A DNA stretch of 64,000 nucleotides from Psychrobacter sp. FME6 (GTDB taxonomy: Bacteria; Pseudomonadota; Gammaproteobacteria; Pseudomonadales; Moraxellaceae): the NCBI RefSeq assembly GCF_014861365.1, contig NZ_RRYW01000002.1, forward strand, positions 30,163-94,162, read 5' to 3'. Below are positions 46,334 to 56,287 of the stretch, piece after piece (the first letter of the stretch is position 1; the number at the start of each line of letters is the position of its first letter). The position numbers and the translations under genes are program-made. The notes beneath the pieces are model-generated. The model was not told the DNA's origin. It did no database searches and saw only the letters and a program-made list of their open reading frames with translations.

Positions 46334-49006
46334 TTAGCCGAGCTGGTCTGCTATCCAAGCAGGTAAGGCTGCGATAACAGCCGCACTGTTACCTGATTTT
46401 GGCGCGCCGCCTTGGGCATAGTCGGGCTTACCACCGCCTTTACCGCCAAGCTCGCTTGCCAAATGACGAATGATATCCCCGGCTTTTACTTTAGCCGTCA
46501 CCGACTTTGCCACACTGGCTGCTAGGGCTAACTGCTCGTCTTTATCGCCAATCAAAACGATCACGCTATCAGGCAGTTTGGATTTGATATCATCCATTAG
46601 CGTACGGATTGATTTGCCATCGATACCGCTTAGCGTACTGATGAGCACGGGAGTGCCAGCGATAGTCTGAACGTCGTCTAGCAAACTTGCTGCTTGGGCG
46701 CTGGCCATTTTTTGTTGCAAACGCTCTAGTTGTTTTTCTAAATCGCGCTGCTTGTCAGCCATGGTGCGTACACGCTGTGCAACGTTAGGGCGTTTTACTT
46801 TTAAATGACTGGCCAGCTCACTTAACTGTTGCTCGCTTTGTTGAATATTTTTTATCGCGTTCATGCCAGTGACCGCTTCAATGCGGCGGATACCAGCAGC
46901 GATACCTGATTCGCTAGTGATTTTCAAAACACCAATATCACCAGTACGCTGCACATGAAGACCGCCGCACAGCTCGATAGAGAAAGGCTTACGTTGACCA
47001 TCTATGATGCTGTCTGTGCCCATAGTCAGCACACGCACGTCACTGCCATACTTTTCACCAAACAATGCCATAGCACCCTGATTCATGGCCTCATCGATAG
47101 ACATGTGCTCGATGCGGGTAGGGGTATTGGCTTGGATTTGCTCATTGACCAGACGTTCAATACGGCTAATCTCAGCGCCGCTGACTGGCTTGTCGTAAGA
47201 GAAGTCAAAACGCAATACGTCGCTTGATACTAGCGAGCCTTTTTGCGTGACTTCTTCCCCTAGTACTTCTCTTAATGCCGCATGTAATAGATGCGTGGCA
47301 GAGTGATTTTTGGCGCTAGCAGCACGGATGCTCGATAGTACTTGTGCTTCTGCCGTCTGATTGGGTGTGATTTCACCCATGGTAATGACACCATAGTGAA
47401 TAATGGCTTGACCAGATTTTTTGGTGTCTTGAACTTCAAAGACGCCCGTCTCGGTACGAATTTCGCCCAGTTCACCAACCTGACCACCGCCTTCAGCATA
47501 AAATGGTGTACGGTCAAGAACAATAACGCCTTCCATACCTTCGTTTAAGCTTTTAGCTGGATTGCCGTCTTGATATAACGCATCAATCGTCACACCTTCT
47601 GCTGCAAGCTGCTCATAGCCAACAAACGTCGTTGGGTTGTCTACTTGAATGACACTACTATAGTCAACATCGAATTTACCCGCATCACGCGCGCGTTCAC
47701 GCTGCGCTTGCATATGCTCATCGAATTCAGTCTCATCGATGACAATACCGCGCTCACGAGTGATATCAGCGGTCAAATCAAGCGGAAAGCCATAAGTATC
47801 ATATAGCTTAAATGCTGCCGCACCAGAGAGCACATCGCCATCTTGCAAATCCTCAAGCTCACTGGCGAGTAAACGTAACCCTTGCGCTAAGGTTTTAGCA
47901 AACTGTGCTTCTTCTTTTTGAATGGCGTTTTCGATGACGCTTTGTTTGTCTTTTAGCTCAGGGTAGGCCGAGCCCATCTCAGCGACCAGTGGCGCGACCA
48001 TTTTATAAAAGAAGTCGCTGTCTGCGCCAAGCTTATTACCATGACGTACCGCACGGCGAATCACGCGGCGCAGCACATAACCACGACCCTCATTACTTGG
48101 TGTAACACCATCAGCGATTAAAAATGCCACCGCACGAATATGGTCGGCAATCACCTTTAACGAGGATTGTTGCTGGTTTTCAATACCTAAAATCTGAGCG
48201 GCAGCATCCATCAAATGCACAAATAAGTCTATCTCATAGTTGCCATGCACGCCTTGCATGATGGCGCTAATACGCTCAAGCCCCATACCAGTATCGACAC
48301 TTGGCGCTGGTAGCGGTAGCATCGAGCCATCTTTTTGACGATTAAACTGCATAAACACACAGTTCCAAATCTCGATATAGCGATCGCCGTCTTCTTCAGC
48401 TGTGCCCGGTAGACCGCCTTCGACGTCTGCACCGTGGTCATAAAACACTTCGGTACAAGGACCACAAGGACCGGTATCACCCATCGTCCAAAAGTTATCA
48501 GACGCATAAGGTGCGCCTTTATTATCGCCAATACGGATAATGCGCTCAGCTGGGATGCCGATGTCCTTATTCCAAATCTCAAACGCTTCGTCATCGGTTT
48601 CGTAAATGGTCACATATAAGCGGTTTTTATCAATTGCTAACCACTGATCCGAGGTCAAAAACTCCCAGATATATTCAATACCTGCTTGTTTAAAGTAATC
48701 ACCAAAAGAGAAGTTGCCGAGCATCTCAAAGAACGTATGATGACGTGCAGTGTAGCCGACATTATCCAAGTCATTGTGCTTGCCGCCAGCACGTACGCAT
48801 TTTTGCGACGTTACAGCGCGGGTATAGTCACGTGGCTCCATACCCAAAAAGGTCTCTTTGAACTGATTCATACCGGCATTGGTAAACAACAATGTCGGGT
48901 CATTGTGTGGAATCAAACTAGACGATGAGACTGGGGTATGCTGTTTGCTTATGAAAAAATCGAAAAAAGCTTGGCGAATATCGGCTGAGCGAAATGGCTG
49001 GCTCAC
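46334..49006 (-). CDS. alaS: Alanyl-tRNA synthetase
   Basis: Class II synthetase of 890 aa. N-terminal aminoacylation core ([24 protein letters not shown]), editing domain with the HxxxH of [12 protein letters not shown] and [11 protein letters not shown], and a C-terminal DHHA1/C-Ala domain ending [13 protein letters not shown]. The start is GTG at 49006 with AAGGAG five bases upstream. Followed by lysC and csrA. Confidence 0.98.
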   Translation of the reverse strand: MSQPFRSADIRQAFFDFFISKQHTPVSSSSLIPHNDPTLLFTNAGMNQFKETFLGMEPRDYTRAVTSQKCVRAGGKHNDLDNVGYTARHHTFFEMLGNFSFGDYFKQAGIEYIWEFLTSDQWLAIDKNRLYVTIYETDDEAFEIWNKDIGIPAERIIRIGDNKGAPYASDNFWTMGDTGPCGPCTEVFYDHGADVEGGLPGTAEEDGDRYIEIWNCVFMQFNRQKDGSMLPLPAPSVDTGMGLERISAIMQGVHGNYEIDLFVHLMDAAAQILGIENQQQSSLKVIADHIRAVAFLIADGVTPSNEGRGYVLRRVIRRAVRHGNKLGADSDFFYKMVAPLVAEMGSAYPELKDKQSVIENAIQKEEAQFAKTLAQGLRLLASELEDLQDGDVLSGAAAFKLYDTYGFPLDLTADITRERGIVIDETEFDEHMQAQRERARDAGKFDVDYSSVIQVDNPTTFVGYEQLAAEGVTIDALYQDGNPAKSLNEGMEGVIVLDRTPFYAEGGGQVGELGEIRTETGVFEVQDTKKSGQAIIHYGVITMGEITPNQTAEAQVLSSIRAASAKNHSATHLLHAALREVLGEEVTQKGSLVSSDVLRFDFSYDKPVSGAEISRIERLVNEQIQANTPTRIEHMSIDEAMNQGAMALFGEKYGSDVRVLTMGTDSIIDGQRKPFSIELCGGLHVQRTGDIGVLKITSESGIAAGIRRIEAVTGMNAIKNIQQSEQQLSELASHLKVKRPNVAQRVRTMADKQRDLEKQLERLQQKMASAQAASLLDDVQTIAGTPVLISTLSGIDGKSIRTLMDDIKSKLPDSVIVLIGDKDEQLALAASVAKSVTAKVKAGDIIRHLASELGGKGGGKPDYAQGGAPKSGNSAAVIAALPAWIADQLG

Positions 49007-49192
49007 AGCGGCTCCTTACTGACGGATAGGATTGAGTAGGTTAAGTAAAGTAATTTTGCAAGCGATTTTAGCATAAACGCCCAAGCTCTTGGTACAAGAG
49101 TTACAACAGCTAGGTTGTTGTATAGAAACAGCCTATATTTTAATTAACCAAAAAATATATATTAAAGCAAGGATCAGTTGGTGAAACAAAGG

Positions 49193-50959
49193 CTAATTGG
49201 TTAAAATCGCTGCATCCGTCTTGTCCAGTTTGTCTTGTATCAATGGATTGGATTCAATCACCTGTACTGGCAAGTAGCGTAGTTGCAGTTTAATCGGAAG
49301 GTAGTCAGGAAAATTCTCGGTCATATCTTGGGTAATAATCATTTCAATCTGCTGGACATCATAGGAGCTGGGCGTGGTTTCACCGCGAATAACCGCACGT
49401 ACCACTTGATTCTCATCGCCGGTGTCGAATTGCGTATTGGTCAGCACGTTGCCCTTATCGTTAAAGTAACTATTGATGGCTTCTTTTACGCTACTCTCGA
49501 ACACTTGCTGCTTGGCGTTGGTTTGCAAATTAATGGTCAAATAGGCTCCTAATCCACTCAACAGTAATAAGGTCACTGCATTGCGACGCAAAAAGGTTAA
49601 GTAGGTGCTTGATTTATAATCGTCATCGACCAAGCGGCGAAAGCCCAACAACCAAAGTACTAAAGCATTGGTAAACTGAATAGCAATAATATTGGTTAAG
49701 GCCAGTAGCAATGCACCGAGGCCAAGCTGCATCTCGCCATTGGCAAATAAAATTCCACTAGCGGCAAGAGGCGGTACTAAAGCAGTGGCTACTGCTACGC
49801 CGACAACAGCGACCGAAAGGTGCGGCGAGACCATCGCATAAGCACCAGCAGTGCCACCTGCGAGAGCAATCATTAAGTCCATAGAGGTTGGCTGGGTGCG
49901 CGACAATATTTCTGCTGTCAATGGCTGGTCTTTGTGTAGCCATCCGACGATAAAGCCTACCACTACCACCAATGATATGCCGATGATAACGGTAATAAGT
50001 GACTTGCGCAGCAGTGGCATACGGTGATCAATAATCGCTAAAGCGATTCCAGTGATAGGGCCTAACATCATGGCGACCAACATGGCCCCAATAACCACTG
50101 CCGCTGAGTTGGTCACTAAGCCATAGCTGGCGATGATGGCAGAAAGTATATTCATAATGAAATACATTTTACTAGGCAGAGCATTGGCTTCAATTCTTAC
50201 CCGTACTTCTGGATAGTCTACTTTTTGGTTGCTAAACTGTTCGGCGACAAACTGTTTATAAGACTCAAGTTTGGCTTCTTTTTGTTCTTGAACTTCCTCT
50301 TCTTGGTTCTCCTGCTCGTCCAACTTATCTTTTACTGCAGTGTCATTATTTTGCTCAGCAATAGAAAGCTCCTCGTCAGAAGCTACATTTTCTTGCTCAC
50401 TTGTATTTTCTAACCTTAAGGACTCTTGAGAACCTTCGTCTAAATTATTATGAGAAGGAATGGCGGCGTCAACTGACGATTCCTGAGCCTGTATAGTTGG
50501 TGAGCTTTGCTGCGTAGAAGGGTGAGTATTAGCAGTGTCAGTACTATCTGTTTCTACACTGTTCTCGGTACTAGCACCCATTTCGGTAGCAGTAACCATT
50601 TTTTCCTGAAAGAATGATTCGTCAGACTCTAAAGTTTCGTATTCTGCGTTTTCGTTAGTAGGTTGAGCTTCGGGTTTAGACGTCTCTAATGTTGCAACCA
50701 CTTCATCAGAACCGAGTGATTCTATCGCTATTGTCGTCTCAGGTGGTTGAGCACCAGCCATGTCCTCGTCCAACTCACTCTCATCATCAGTCTCTGGATG
50801 CTCTAAGGCATCAGCATTGTCTAATATAGCCTTGCCTTGCTTTTGGGTAGGGCGGTCAGCGTTCACTAAAGCAGCTTGCTGGTCTGAATAGTCGGTAATG
50901 CCTGATGAGCCCTTGGAGTGTGGAGGCTCATTAGAGTGGTTTTTTTCGGGTGAGGTCAT
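49193..50959 (-). CDS. DUF389 family membrane protein with long acidic N-terminus
   Basis: 588 aa from the ATG at 50959; 51064 is an alternative. About the first 235 residues are strongly acidic and low in complexity (Glu, Ser, Thr, Gln) with no recognisable fold. The C-terminal part holds six or so membrane helices with the DUF389 signature GAMLVAMMLGPITGIALAI and LAGGTAGAYAMVSPHLSVAVVGVAVATALVPPLAASGI, split here by its own loop. The function of DUF389 proteins is unknown; some resemble channels or transporters. Confidence 0.82.
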   Translation of the reverse strand: MTSPEKNHSNEPPHSKGSSGITDYSDQQAALVNADRPTQKQGKAILDNADALEHPETDDESELDEDMAGAQPPETTIAIESLGSDEVVATLETSKPEAQPTNENAEYETLESDESFFQEKMVTATEMGASTENSVETDSTDTANTHPSTQQSSPTIQAQESSVDAAIPSHNNLDEGSQESLRLENTSEQENVASDEELSIAEQNNDTAVKDKLDEQENQEEEVQEQKEAKLESYKQFVAEQFSNQKVDYPEVRVRIEANALPSKMYFIMNILSAIIASYGLVTNSAAVVIGAMLVAMMLGPITGIALAIIDHRMPLLRKSLITVIIGISLVVVVGFIVGWLHKDQPLTAEILSRTQPTSMDLMIALAGGTAGAYAMVSPHLSVAVVGVAVATALVPPLAASGILFANGEMQLGLGALLLALTNIIAIQFTNALVLWLLGFRRLVDDDYKSSTYLTFLRRNAVTLLLLSGLGAYLTINLQTNAKQQVFESSVKEAINSYFNDKGNVLTNTQFDTGDENQVVRAVIRGETTPSSYDVQQIEMIITQDMTENFPDYLPIKLQLRYLPVQVIESNPLIQDKLDKTDAAILTN

Positions 50960-51282
50960 AGCGGATAGCTTTCTTAACGAATAACAGAAAGTCATTATTG
51001 TAATGATAAATAAGAAGCGATGTATGAGTTTTTTGCGGATAAACGAAGAGAGCTGTCGTTGCAATACAATCGTCGAAAATTGAATATAAGTATATTAAAA
51101 ATTGAATATAAAGGCCATAAACGAGGCATTAAAAACGTCATTATAAAACCATAACTATAACATGGTTTATGTGTGTAGTCTCCTAATATAACTGGCTTGA
51201 GGGTCTAAAAGAAAAGGCTTACTATTTGTGTGGGTTTAGTGTATAAAGTACTTATACCCACACAAAAAATGAGGAATACATC

Positions 51283-51495
51283 ATGAACTGGCCACTATTC
51301 TCTGTTATCTATTCAATTGCCGCAACCGTCACCATCGGTGTATTCATGATTGGCGCTTTGGTTACAGGATTTAACCAAATTCCGCATATTCAAATGGCGG
51401 TAGCAGCAGGCTTTGTATTGTCTATTCCGGCAGCATTATTTTTCACTAAAAAAGTCGGTAGTATTACTGGCAAGGAAGAAGGGTATAAAGCCTAA
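51283..51495 (+). CDS. Small two-helix membrane protein
   Basis: 70 aa with two hydrophobic helices (about residues 6-28 and 36-54) and a basic C-terminus. GAGGA lies seven bases before the ATG and a terminator follows, so it is probably a real gene. I do not recognise the family beyond similar short proteins in Moraxellaceae. Confidence 0.75.
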   Translation: MNWPLFSVIYSIAATVTIGVFMIGALVTGFNQIPHIQMAVAAGFVLSIPAALFFTKKVGSITGKEEGYKA

Positions 51496-51533
51496 GACAG
51501 AAAATAAATAGTATAAAATCTATATTTGGCCAT

Positions 51534-51567
51534 AAAAAAAGACCTTGATTATCAAGGTCTTTTTTTT
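51534..51567. terminator. Bidirectional terminator
   Basis: AAAGACCTTGAT pairs with ATCAAGGTCTTT, flanked by A and T runs, between the small membrane protein gene and the convergent L,D-transpeptidase gene. Confidence 0.9.
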
Positions 51568-51586
51568 GTCTCTCGTTTATGATGAA

Positions 51587-53044
51587 TTATTTAAGCTCAA
51601 CAGTTGCGCCATTTTCGATATTGGCATAAACCTCTAACACATCCCAGTTGGTCAAACGCACACAACCTGCTGACGCTTGGCGACTGATGCCTTCAGGCTT
51701 CGGTGAGCCATGTAGGCCATACGACGGTTTAGACAAGCCCATCCATACGACGCCGACAGGGTTGTTTGGACCTGGTGGTAGCATATGCACTTTTTTATCC
51801 GCGCCATTACCAACGGTTGCTTTATACCAAGGCATTTTTACTTTATTGACAATTTTAAAGCTGCCTTGCGGCGATGGCGTAGCATCACTACCGACAGTGG
51901 TCGGATAAGTAGCCACTAATTGGTTGTCATTATAAGCGTATAAGGTTTTATCTGCTTTGTTAGCGACGACACGGTTTATGCGTTGGTTGAGTGGAGCACG
52001 GGTATTAAGCACCGTAATGGTCTCACCGGCTTTATAGTTTTTATTTGTATTTAGCTTATCTAGGTAGCGCACATCCATATGGAAGCGTTCGGCTAGCATC
52101 TCTTTGATGTCTTGATAATACAGCCCTTTCATTTTTGACTTCGCTTCTGAGCCAGCAGGAGTGGTCGCAAAGTTGGTTTTTATATCGTCTTCGGTTAGGG
52201 TATAAGTCACTAACACCGGCTTATCGGTAGGAATTTTTTTAATCAATGCATCCCACGTTTTTTGATCCATCTTACCAGTGGCTGGCAAGCCTTTCATGGT
52301 CTGAAAGTTGATAAGGGCTTTTTTGCTATTCATACCCCAGCCACCATCAATAGGGCCAGGAGAAGCATGGTTCCAGTCGAGCAAAGCCTGCATCTTAATA
52401 GTCATCGCTGAGTTGACTTTCATATTCGGTGACCAAGCTGCATCATTAACTTGTTTGGCATAGCTTGACAAGTTTAGCGTGGTATATCTTTTACCATTTT
52501 TGTCTTCGATATTTTTGATGGTAGGGTCATCACTAAAGTCTTGACGTTTTTCGTTGTCAGGTAATTCAAAAGCCAGCGGGTCAGATGAGTCGATAGAGGA
52601 GACATTGCTAGGGGCTGCGACGGCTTGACCGTCACTAATATCATCAGTGCTGTCAGATTGTTCATCTTTGCGAGTCAGTTCTTCTGCGCTCATGTTATCA
52701 GCGGCCGTCGCTGTTGGCTCGGTCTTTGACTGCGCATCTTGCTTGGCATCGATCAGCTGCGTCATACGATCAGCTGGTTTGGTTTTTTCAGTATTTGGCT
52801 TTTCAGCATTTGGCTTTTCAGCATTTGATTTGTCAGAACTTGGCTTGACAGCAGGATGAGCATCGATTGAGCTACTACGATTTTCTTCCACATTGAGGCT
52901 AACTTTCTTAGCGAGGTTAGGCATTGTATCCGCGGTGCGCACTGGCAATGTGCGGGTATCGTCGGTGGGGGCGGCAAGCGCGCTAACACTGGCACTAACG
53001 GCAGCGATAGATATAGCGGTAATAAGAGGCTTTATTTTCATCAT
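51587..53044 (-). CDS. L,D-transpeptidase (YkuD) with peptidoglycan-binding domain
   Basis: 485 aa exported enzyme. A signal peptide ends near ALA (residue 24). A Lys/Asp/Glu-rich linker contains the repeated unit EKPNAEKPN. A PG_binding_1 domain (about 205-260, GPIDGGWGMNSKKAL) precedes the YkuD domain, whose catalytic motif is HG...SAGCVR with H445 and C461. It probably makes 3-3 cross-links or attaches proteins to peptidoglycan. Either of two adjacent ATGs (53044, 53041) could start it. Confidence 0.88.
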   Translation of the reverse strand: MMKIKPLITAISIAAVSASVSALAAPTDDTRTLPVRTADTMPNLAKKVSLNVEENRSSSIDAHPAVKPSSDKSNAEKPNAEKPNTEKTKPADRMTQLIDAKQDAQSKTEPTATAADNMSAEELTRKDEQSDSTDDISDGQAVAAPSNVSSIDSSDPLAFELPDNEKRQDFSDDPTIKNIEDKNGKRYTTLNLSSYAKQVNDAAWSPNMKVNSAMTIKMQALLDWNHASPGPIDGGWGMNSKKALINFQTMKGLPATGKMDQKTWDALIKKIPTDKPVLVTYTLTEDDIKTNFATTPAGSEAKSKMKGLYYQDIKEMLAERFHMDVRYLDKLNTNKNYKAGETITVLNTRAPLNQRINRVVANKADKTLYAYNDNQLVATYPTTVGSDATPSPQGSFKIVNKVKMPWYKATVGNGADKKVHMLPPGPNNPVGVVWMGLSKPSYGLHGSPKPEGISRQASAGCVRLTNWDVLEVYANIENGATVELK

Positions 53045-53474
53045 ATTGAATCACTTGTGGTGGCTACTAATGCGGCTATTATGCGCATAATTTGGAAGCT
53101 TCGCAAACTTTTGATACATCTTTTTTCAACTAAAACACCCCAAACGTCAACTGTTGACGTATTCACTACAGTTGGGCAATAACTTAGCGAAGGTGTGTAT
53201 AGGATGCTATTCGATTTATACCAAAAACGTTTAGGGGTGTTGAACATACGACCCTGGCATTGACAGTAGCTATTTGTGAATGTTCAATACATTTTAATCT
53301 TTATGATCTAATCTCTATAATGTTTTTTTGGCACAAAAACGCAAATATTGGCGCAACTTAGCGTTTGCGTCTATAATGTATAAAGAGTTTTTTATTTAAT
53401 AGATCAGCTTTTAACCCAAAGCGATTTAACCCACCCGCATGTAATCAGCAAGCATGCAGTCAGCAAGGTGCGAT
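53045..53474. other. Divergent region between the L,D-transpeptidase and prmB genes
   Basis: About 430 nt without a supported gene, probably with two divergent promoters. It contains the palindrome at 53144-53160; no other signals are recognised. Confidence 0.4.
53144..53160. promoter_or_regulatory. Operator-like palindrome
   Basis: ACGTCAAC-T-GTTGACGT is a perfect 8-bp dyad about 100 bp upstream of the L,D-transpeptidase gene; a second, looser CAACTG/CAGTTG pair overlaps it. Confidence 0.5.
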
Positions 53475-54650
53475 ATGTCAGACGACCAAACAATGAGCGC
53501 AGAAGAATTTCAAAATCAATACTTCAATGATGATGAGTCACAAGGTTTAGACAGTGATAAGGCGTTCGATTTGGAGGCGGGGTTTCTTGGCGAAGACGAG
53601 CAATTTGCCAACTTGCATGCAGAGTTAGAAGAAGCACGCGAGCAACTGGTTAGTATTCGTGATTTCATTCGTTTTTCGGTCACCCAATTGCGCAACTATG
53701 ACGTGGTCGTCGCCCAAGGAACCACCGATGAGTTCGCTGAAGCCTCTGCCATCGTTTTGCACTCTCTATCATTAGATTGGTCAGCCAATGAGCAGATTCT
53801 TGACTGTCGCTTGACCTCATCAGAGAAGCAATTGGTACTCAGTCTGCTAGAAGAGCGTATCGCTGAGCGCAAGCCGTTAAGCTACTTAATTAACTTGTCT
53901 TACTTCTGTGATTTGCCATTCTATGTCGATGAGCGCGTGCTTATCCCGCGCTCACCTATCGCCGAATTGATACGTCAGCAGTTCCATCCGTACTTCGATG
54001 TCAATGAGCTGGCCAAACCACTCGGCATTAGCATCAATGAGCAAGCAGCCGCATTTTACGATCACGGTTTAGAGGTCAAGCAACTGTCACAGCCTGAGCG
54101 CATTTTGGACTTATGTACTGGCTCTGGTTGTATAGCTATTGCCTTGGCAACGCGCTTCGTTGATGCGCTGGTCGATGCGGTTGATATTGATAAAGGTGCG
54201 CTACAAGTGGCGATGGTTAACGTCGACCATCATGACCTTGGGCATCAGGTCAATGTGATTGAGTCAGATTTATTTGCCAAGATTCCTGCCGAAAACCAAT
54301 ACGAGCTTATCGTTACCAATCCGCCGTATGTCGATGCGGCTATTATGGCAGACCTACCACCTGAGTTTTTGTACGAGCCTGAGCACGCACTAGCCGCGGG
54401 TCAAGATGGCCTAGATTTGGTCCATCGTATCTTATTTGAAGCACCAGACTATCTAAGCCCAGAAGGCTTGCTGATCTGTGAAGTGGGCGATAGCGAATGG
54501 GCATTAAAACAAGCCTACCCTGAAATCCAGTTCGATTGGCTGAAATTTGCTCATGGTGGTCATGGTGTCTTTGCGATTACTTATGATGAACTCGTGACAC
54601 ATCGCCAGCTGTTTGCCGCTTATGTACAGTTATTAGATAGCATTCAATAG
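53475..54650 (+). CDS. prmB: 50S ribosomal protein L3 glutamine methyltransferase
   Basis: About 391 aa from the ATG at 53475, which has AAGGTG upstream; a start at 53454 would add seven residues. The SAM motif is ILDLCTGSGCIAIALA and the catalytic NPPY reads IVTNPPYVDAAIM. The first 60 residues form an acidic extension that E. coli PrmB (310 aa) lacks. aroC follows at 60 nt, the conserved order. Confidence 0.93.
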   Translation: MSDDQTMSAEEFQNQYFNDDESQGLDSDKAFDLEAGFLGEDEQFANLHAELEEAREQLVSIRDFIRFSVTQLRNYDVVVAQGTTDEFAEASAIVLHSLSLDWSANEQILDCRLTSSEKQLVLSLLEERIAERKPLSYLINLSYFCDLPFYVDERVLIPRSPIAELIRQQFHPYFDVNELAKPLGISINEQAAAFYDHGLEVKQLSQPERILDLCTGSGCIAIALATRFVDALVDAVDIDKGALQVAMVNVDHHDLGHQVNVIESDLFAKIPAENQYELIVTNPPYVDAAIMADLPPEFLYEPEHALAAGQDGLDLVHRILFEAPDYLSPEGLLICEVGDSEWALKQAYPEIQFDWLKFAHGGHGVFAITYDELVTHRQLFAAYVQLLDSIQ

Positions 54651-54710
54651 AACCATCGAGATTAGGGCTATCATCAATCAAAAATTGACTTCATTTGTTT
54701 AAGGATAAAT

Positions 54711-55814
54711 ATGGCAGGCAATAGCATTGGGCAAGTATTCACGGTCACCACGTGCGGCGAGTCGCATGGGGCAGGCCTCATGGCCATCGTCGATGGCGTG
54801 CCACCCGGCTTAGCATTATGTGAAGATGACTTGCAAATAGATTTGGATCGCCGCAAGCCAGGGTCGTCTAAGTACTCGACTCAGCGCCGCGAATCTGATG
54901 AAGTTGAGATTATCTCTGGTGTATTTGAAGGTAAAACCACGGGCACGTCTATCGGTCTGTTGATTCGCAATACCAATCAAAAATCCAAAGACTATAGCGA
55001 AATCAAAGATACGTTTCGCCCTGGTCATGCTGACTATACTTATAGTATGAAGTATGGCTTTCGTGACTACCGTGGCGGTGGTCGCTCATCAGCACGTGAA
55101 ACTGCCATGCGCGTCGCAGCTGGCGCTATCGCTAAGAAATACTTGCAAGACCGCTTAGGTGTGCAAGTCCGAGGTCATGTTACGCAAATTGGTTCTGAAT
55201 ATAGTGAAGTGCTAAATCCAAGTCAAATCGACTGGGATTTTGTCAATAGCAATCCGTTCTTCTGTGCAGATAAAGAAGCGGTTGCCCGTTTTGAGATATT
55301 GATCGACAGCTTGCGCCGTGAAGGTACTAGCTGCGGGGCGCGTTTAGAAGTAATCGCCAGCGGCGTACCTGTTGGATTGGGTGAGCCGGTATTTGATCGC
55401 TTAGACGCAGATATTGCCCATGCGATGATGAGTATCAATGCGGTAAAAGGGGTTGAGGTTGGTGACGGAATGGCCGTGGCAGGACAGTTCGGTCATCGCT
55501 CGCGTGATGAGCTGACGCCAGATGGCTTTACCGCCAACCATGCGGGCGGTATCTTGGGTGGCATCTCGTCAGGACAAGATATTCGTGTCAGTATCGCGCT
55601 AAAGCCAACTTCTAGTATTACGACGGCTGGCAAGAGTATCAATACCAAAGGGGAGTCGGTCGATATGCTGACCAAAGGTCGTCATGATCCTTGCGTGGGG
55701 GTACGAGCCACGCCTATCGCTGAAGCTATGCTAGCGATTGTATTGCTCGATCATTATTTACGCCATCGCGGTCAAAATGCGGATGTAGTAGCGCCGGTTG
55801 AGTCGATTACTTAG
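54711..55814 (+). CDS. aroC: Chorismate synthase
   Basis: FMN-dependent last step of the shikimate pathway, 367 aa. The signatures [34 protein letters not shown] and [20 protein letters not shown] are present. AAGGA precedes the ATG. It is downstream of prmB, as in many gammaproteobacteria. Confidence 0.98.
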   Translation: MAGNSIGQVFTVTTCGESHGAGLMAIVDGVPPGLALCEDDLQIDLDRRKPGSSKYSTQRRESDEVEIISGVFEGKTTGTSIGLLIRNTNQKSKDYSEIKDTFRPGHADYTYSMKYGFRDYRGGGRSSARETAMRVAAGAIAKKYLQDRLGVQVRGHVTQIGSEYSEVLNPSQIDWDFVNSNPFFCADKEAVARFEILIDSLRREGTSCGARLEVIASGVPVGLGEPVFDRLDADIAHAMMSINAVKGVEVGDGMAVAGQFGHRSRDELTPDGFTANHAGGILGGISSGQDIRVSIALKPTSSITTAGKSINTKGESVDMLTKGRHDPCVGVRATPIAEAMLAIVLLDHYLRHRGQNADVVAPVESIT

Positions 55815-55848
55815 GTGAATAGTTAAAAAGCTATATCGTAAAAATATC

Positions 55849-55900
55849 AGCCCTTTATCGCTTCTAATTAAATATCATTAGCAGCGACAAAGGGCTTTTT
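55849..55900 (+). terminator. Terminator of aroC
   Basis: AGCCCTTT..CGCT pairs with AGCGAC..AAAGGGCT over an AT-rich loop and is followed by five T residues. Confidence 0.7.
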
Positions 55901-55976
55901 CATGGCTAATTGATGACATGCCCTAGAAAGTTAATAACTTAATCGATAGAGTTTAACCCGTAAATGATGAAAAGCC

Positions 55977-56177
55977 TTAAGCCGCTATTTGGTAATAGTC
56001 AACCGCCACACATTGCTGATGACGAAATATCAATAGCAGATGTTGACTAGGAATGGCTAGCCAATGTCCAAACTCAAGACTGTCGATGCCTTGATTTGAT
56101 AAATTTTGCGTACAATCGTGACGGCTATATCCTAAGTAGTTTTCTATGATTTGGTTTTGAGCAAGAAGGTTTGGCAT
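55977..56177 (-). CDS. Small hypothetical protein
   Basis: 66 aa from an ATG at 56177 that has AAGGAT at good spacing. It reads MPNLLAQNQIIENYLGYSR and so on; two cysteines are present and there is no membrane helix. It lies 110 nt downstream of the sensor kinase on the same strand. I do not recognise it, and its reality rests on the ribosome binding site only. Confidence 0.45.
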   Translation of the reverse strand: MPNLLAQNQIIENYLGYSRHDCTQNLSNQGIDSLEFGHWLAIPSQHLLLIFRHQQCVAVDYYQIAA

Positions 56178-56287
56178 GGCTTTTCTATCCTTAATATTAA
56201 TGATAAATTTGAATAACAGCATCATAAAATAAAGAGATAGAAAACCTGTGTAGGAATGATGAAAATTCTATGGATTATCATAATTTT

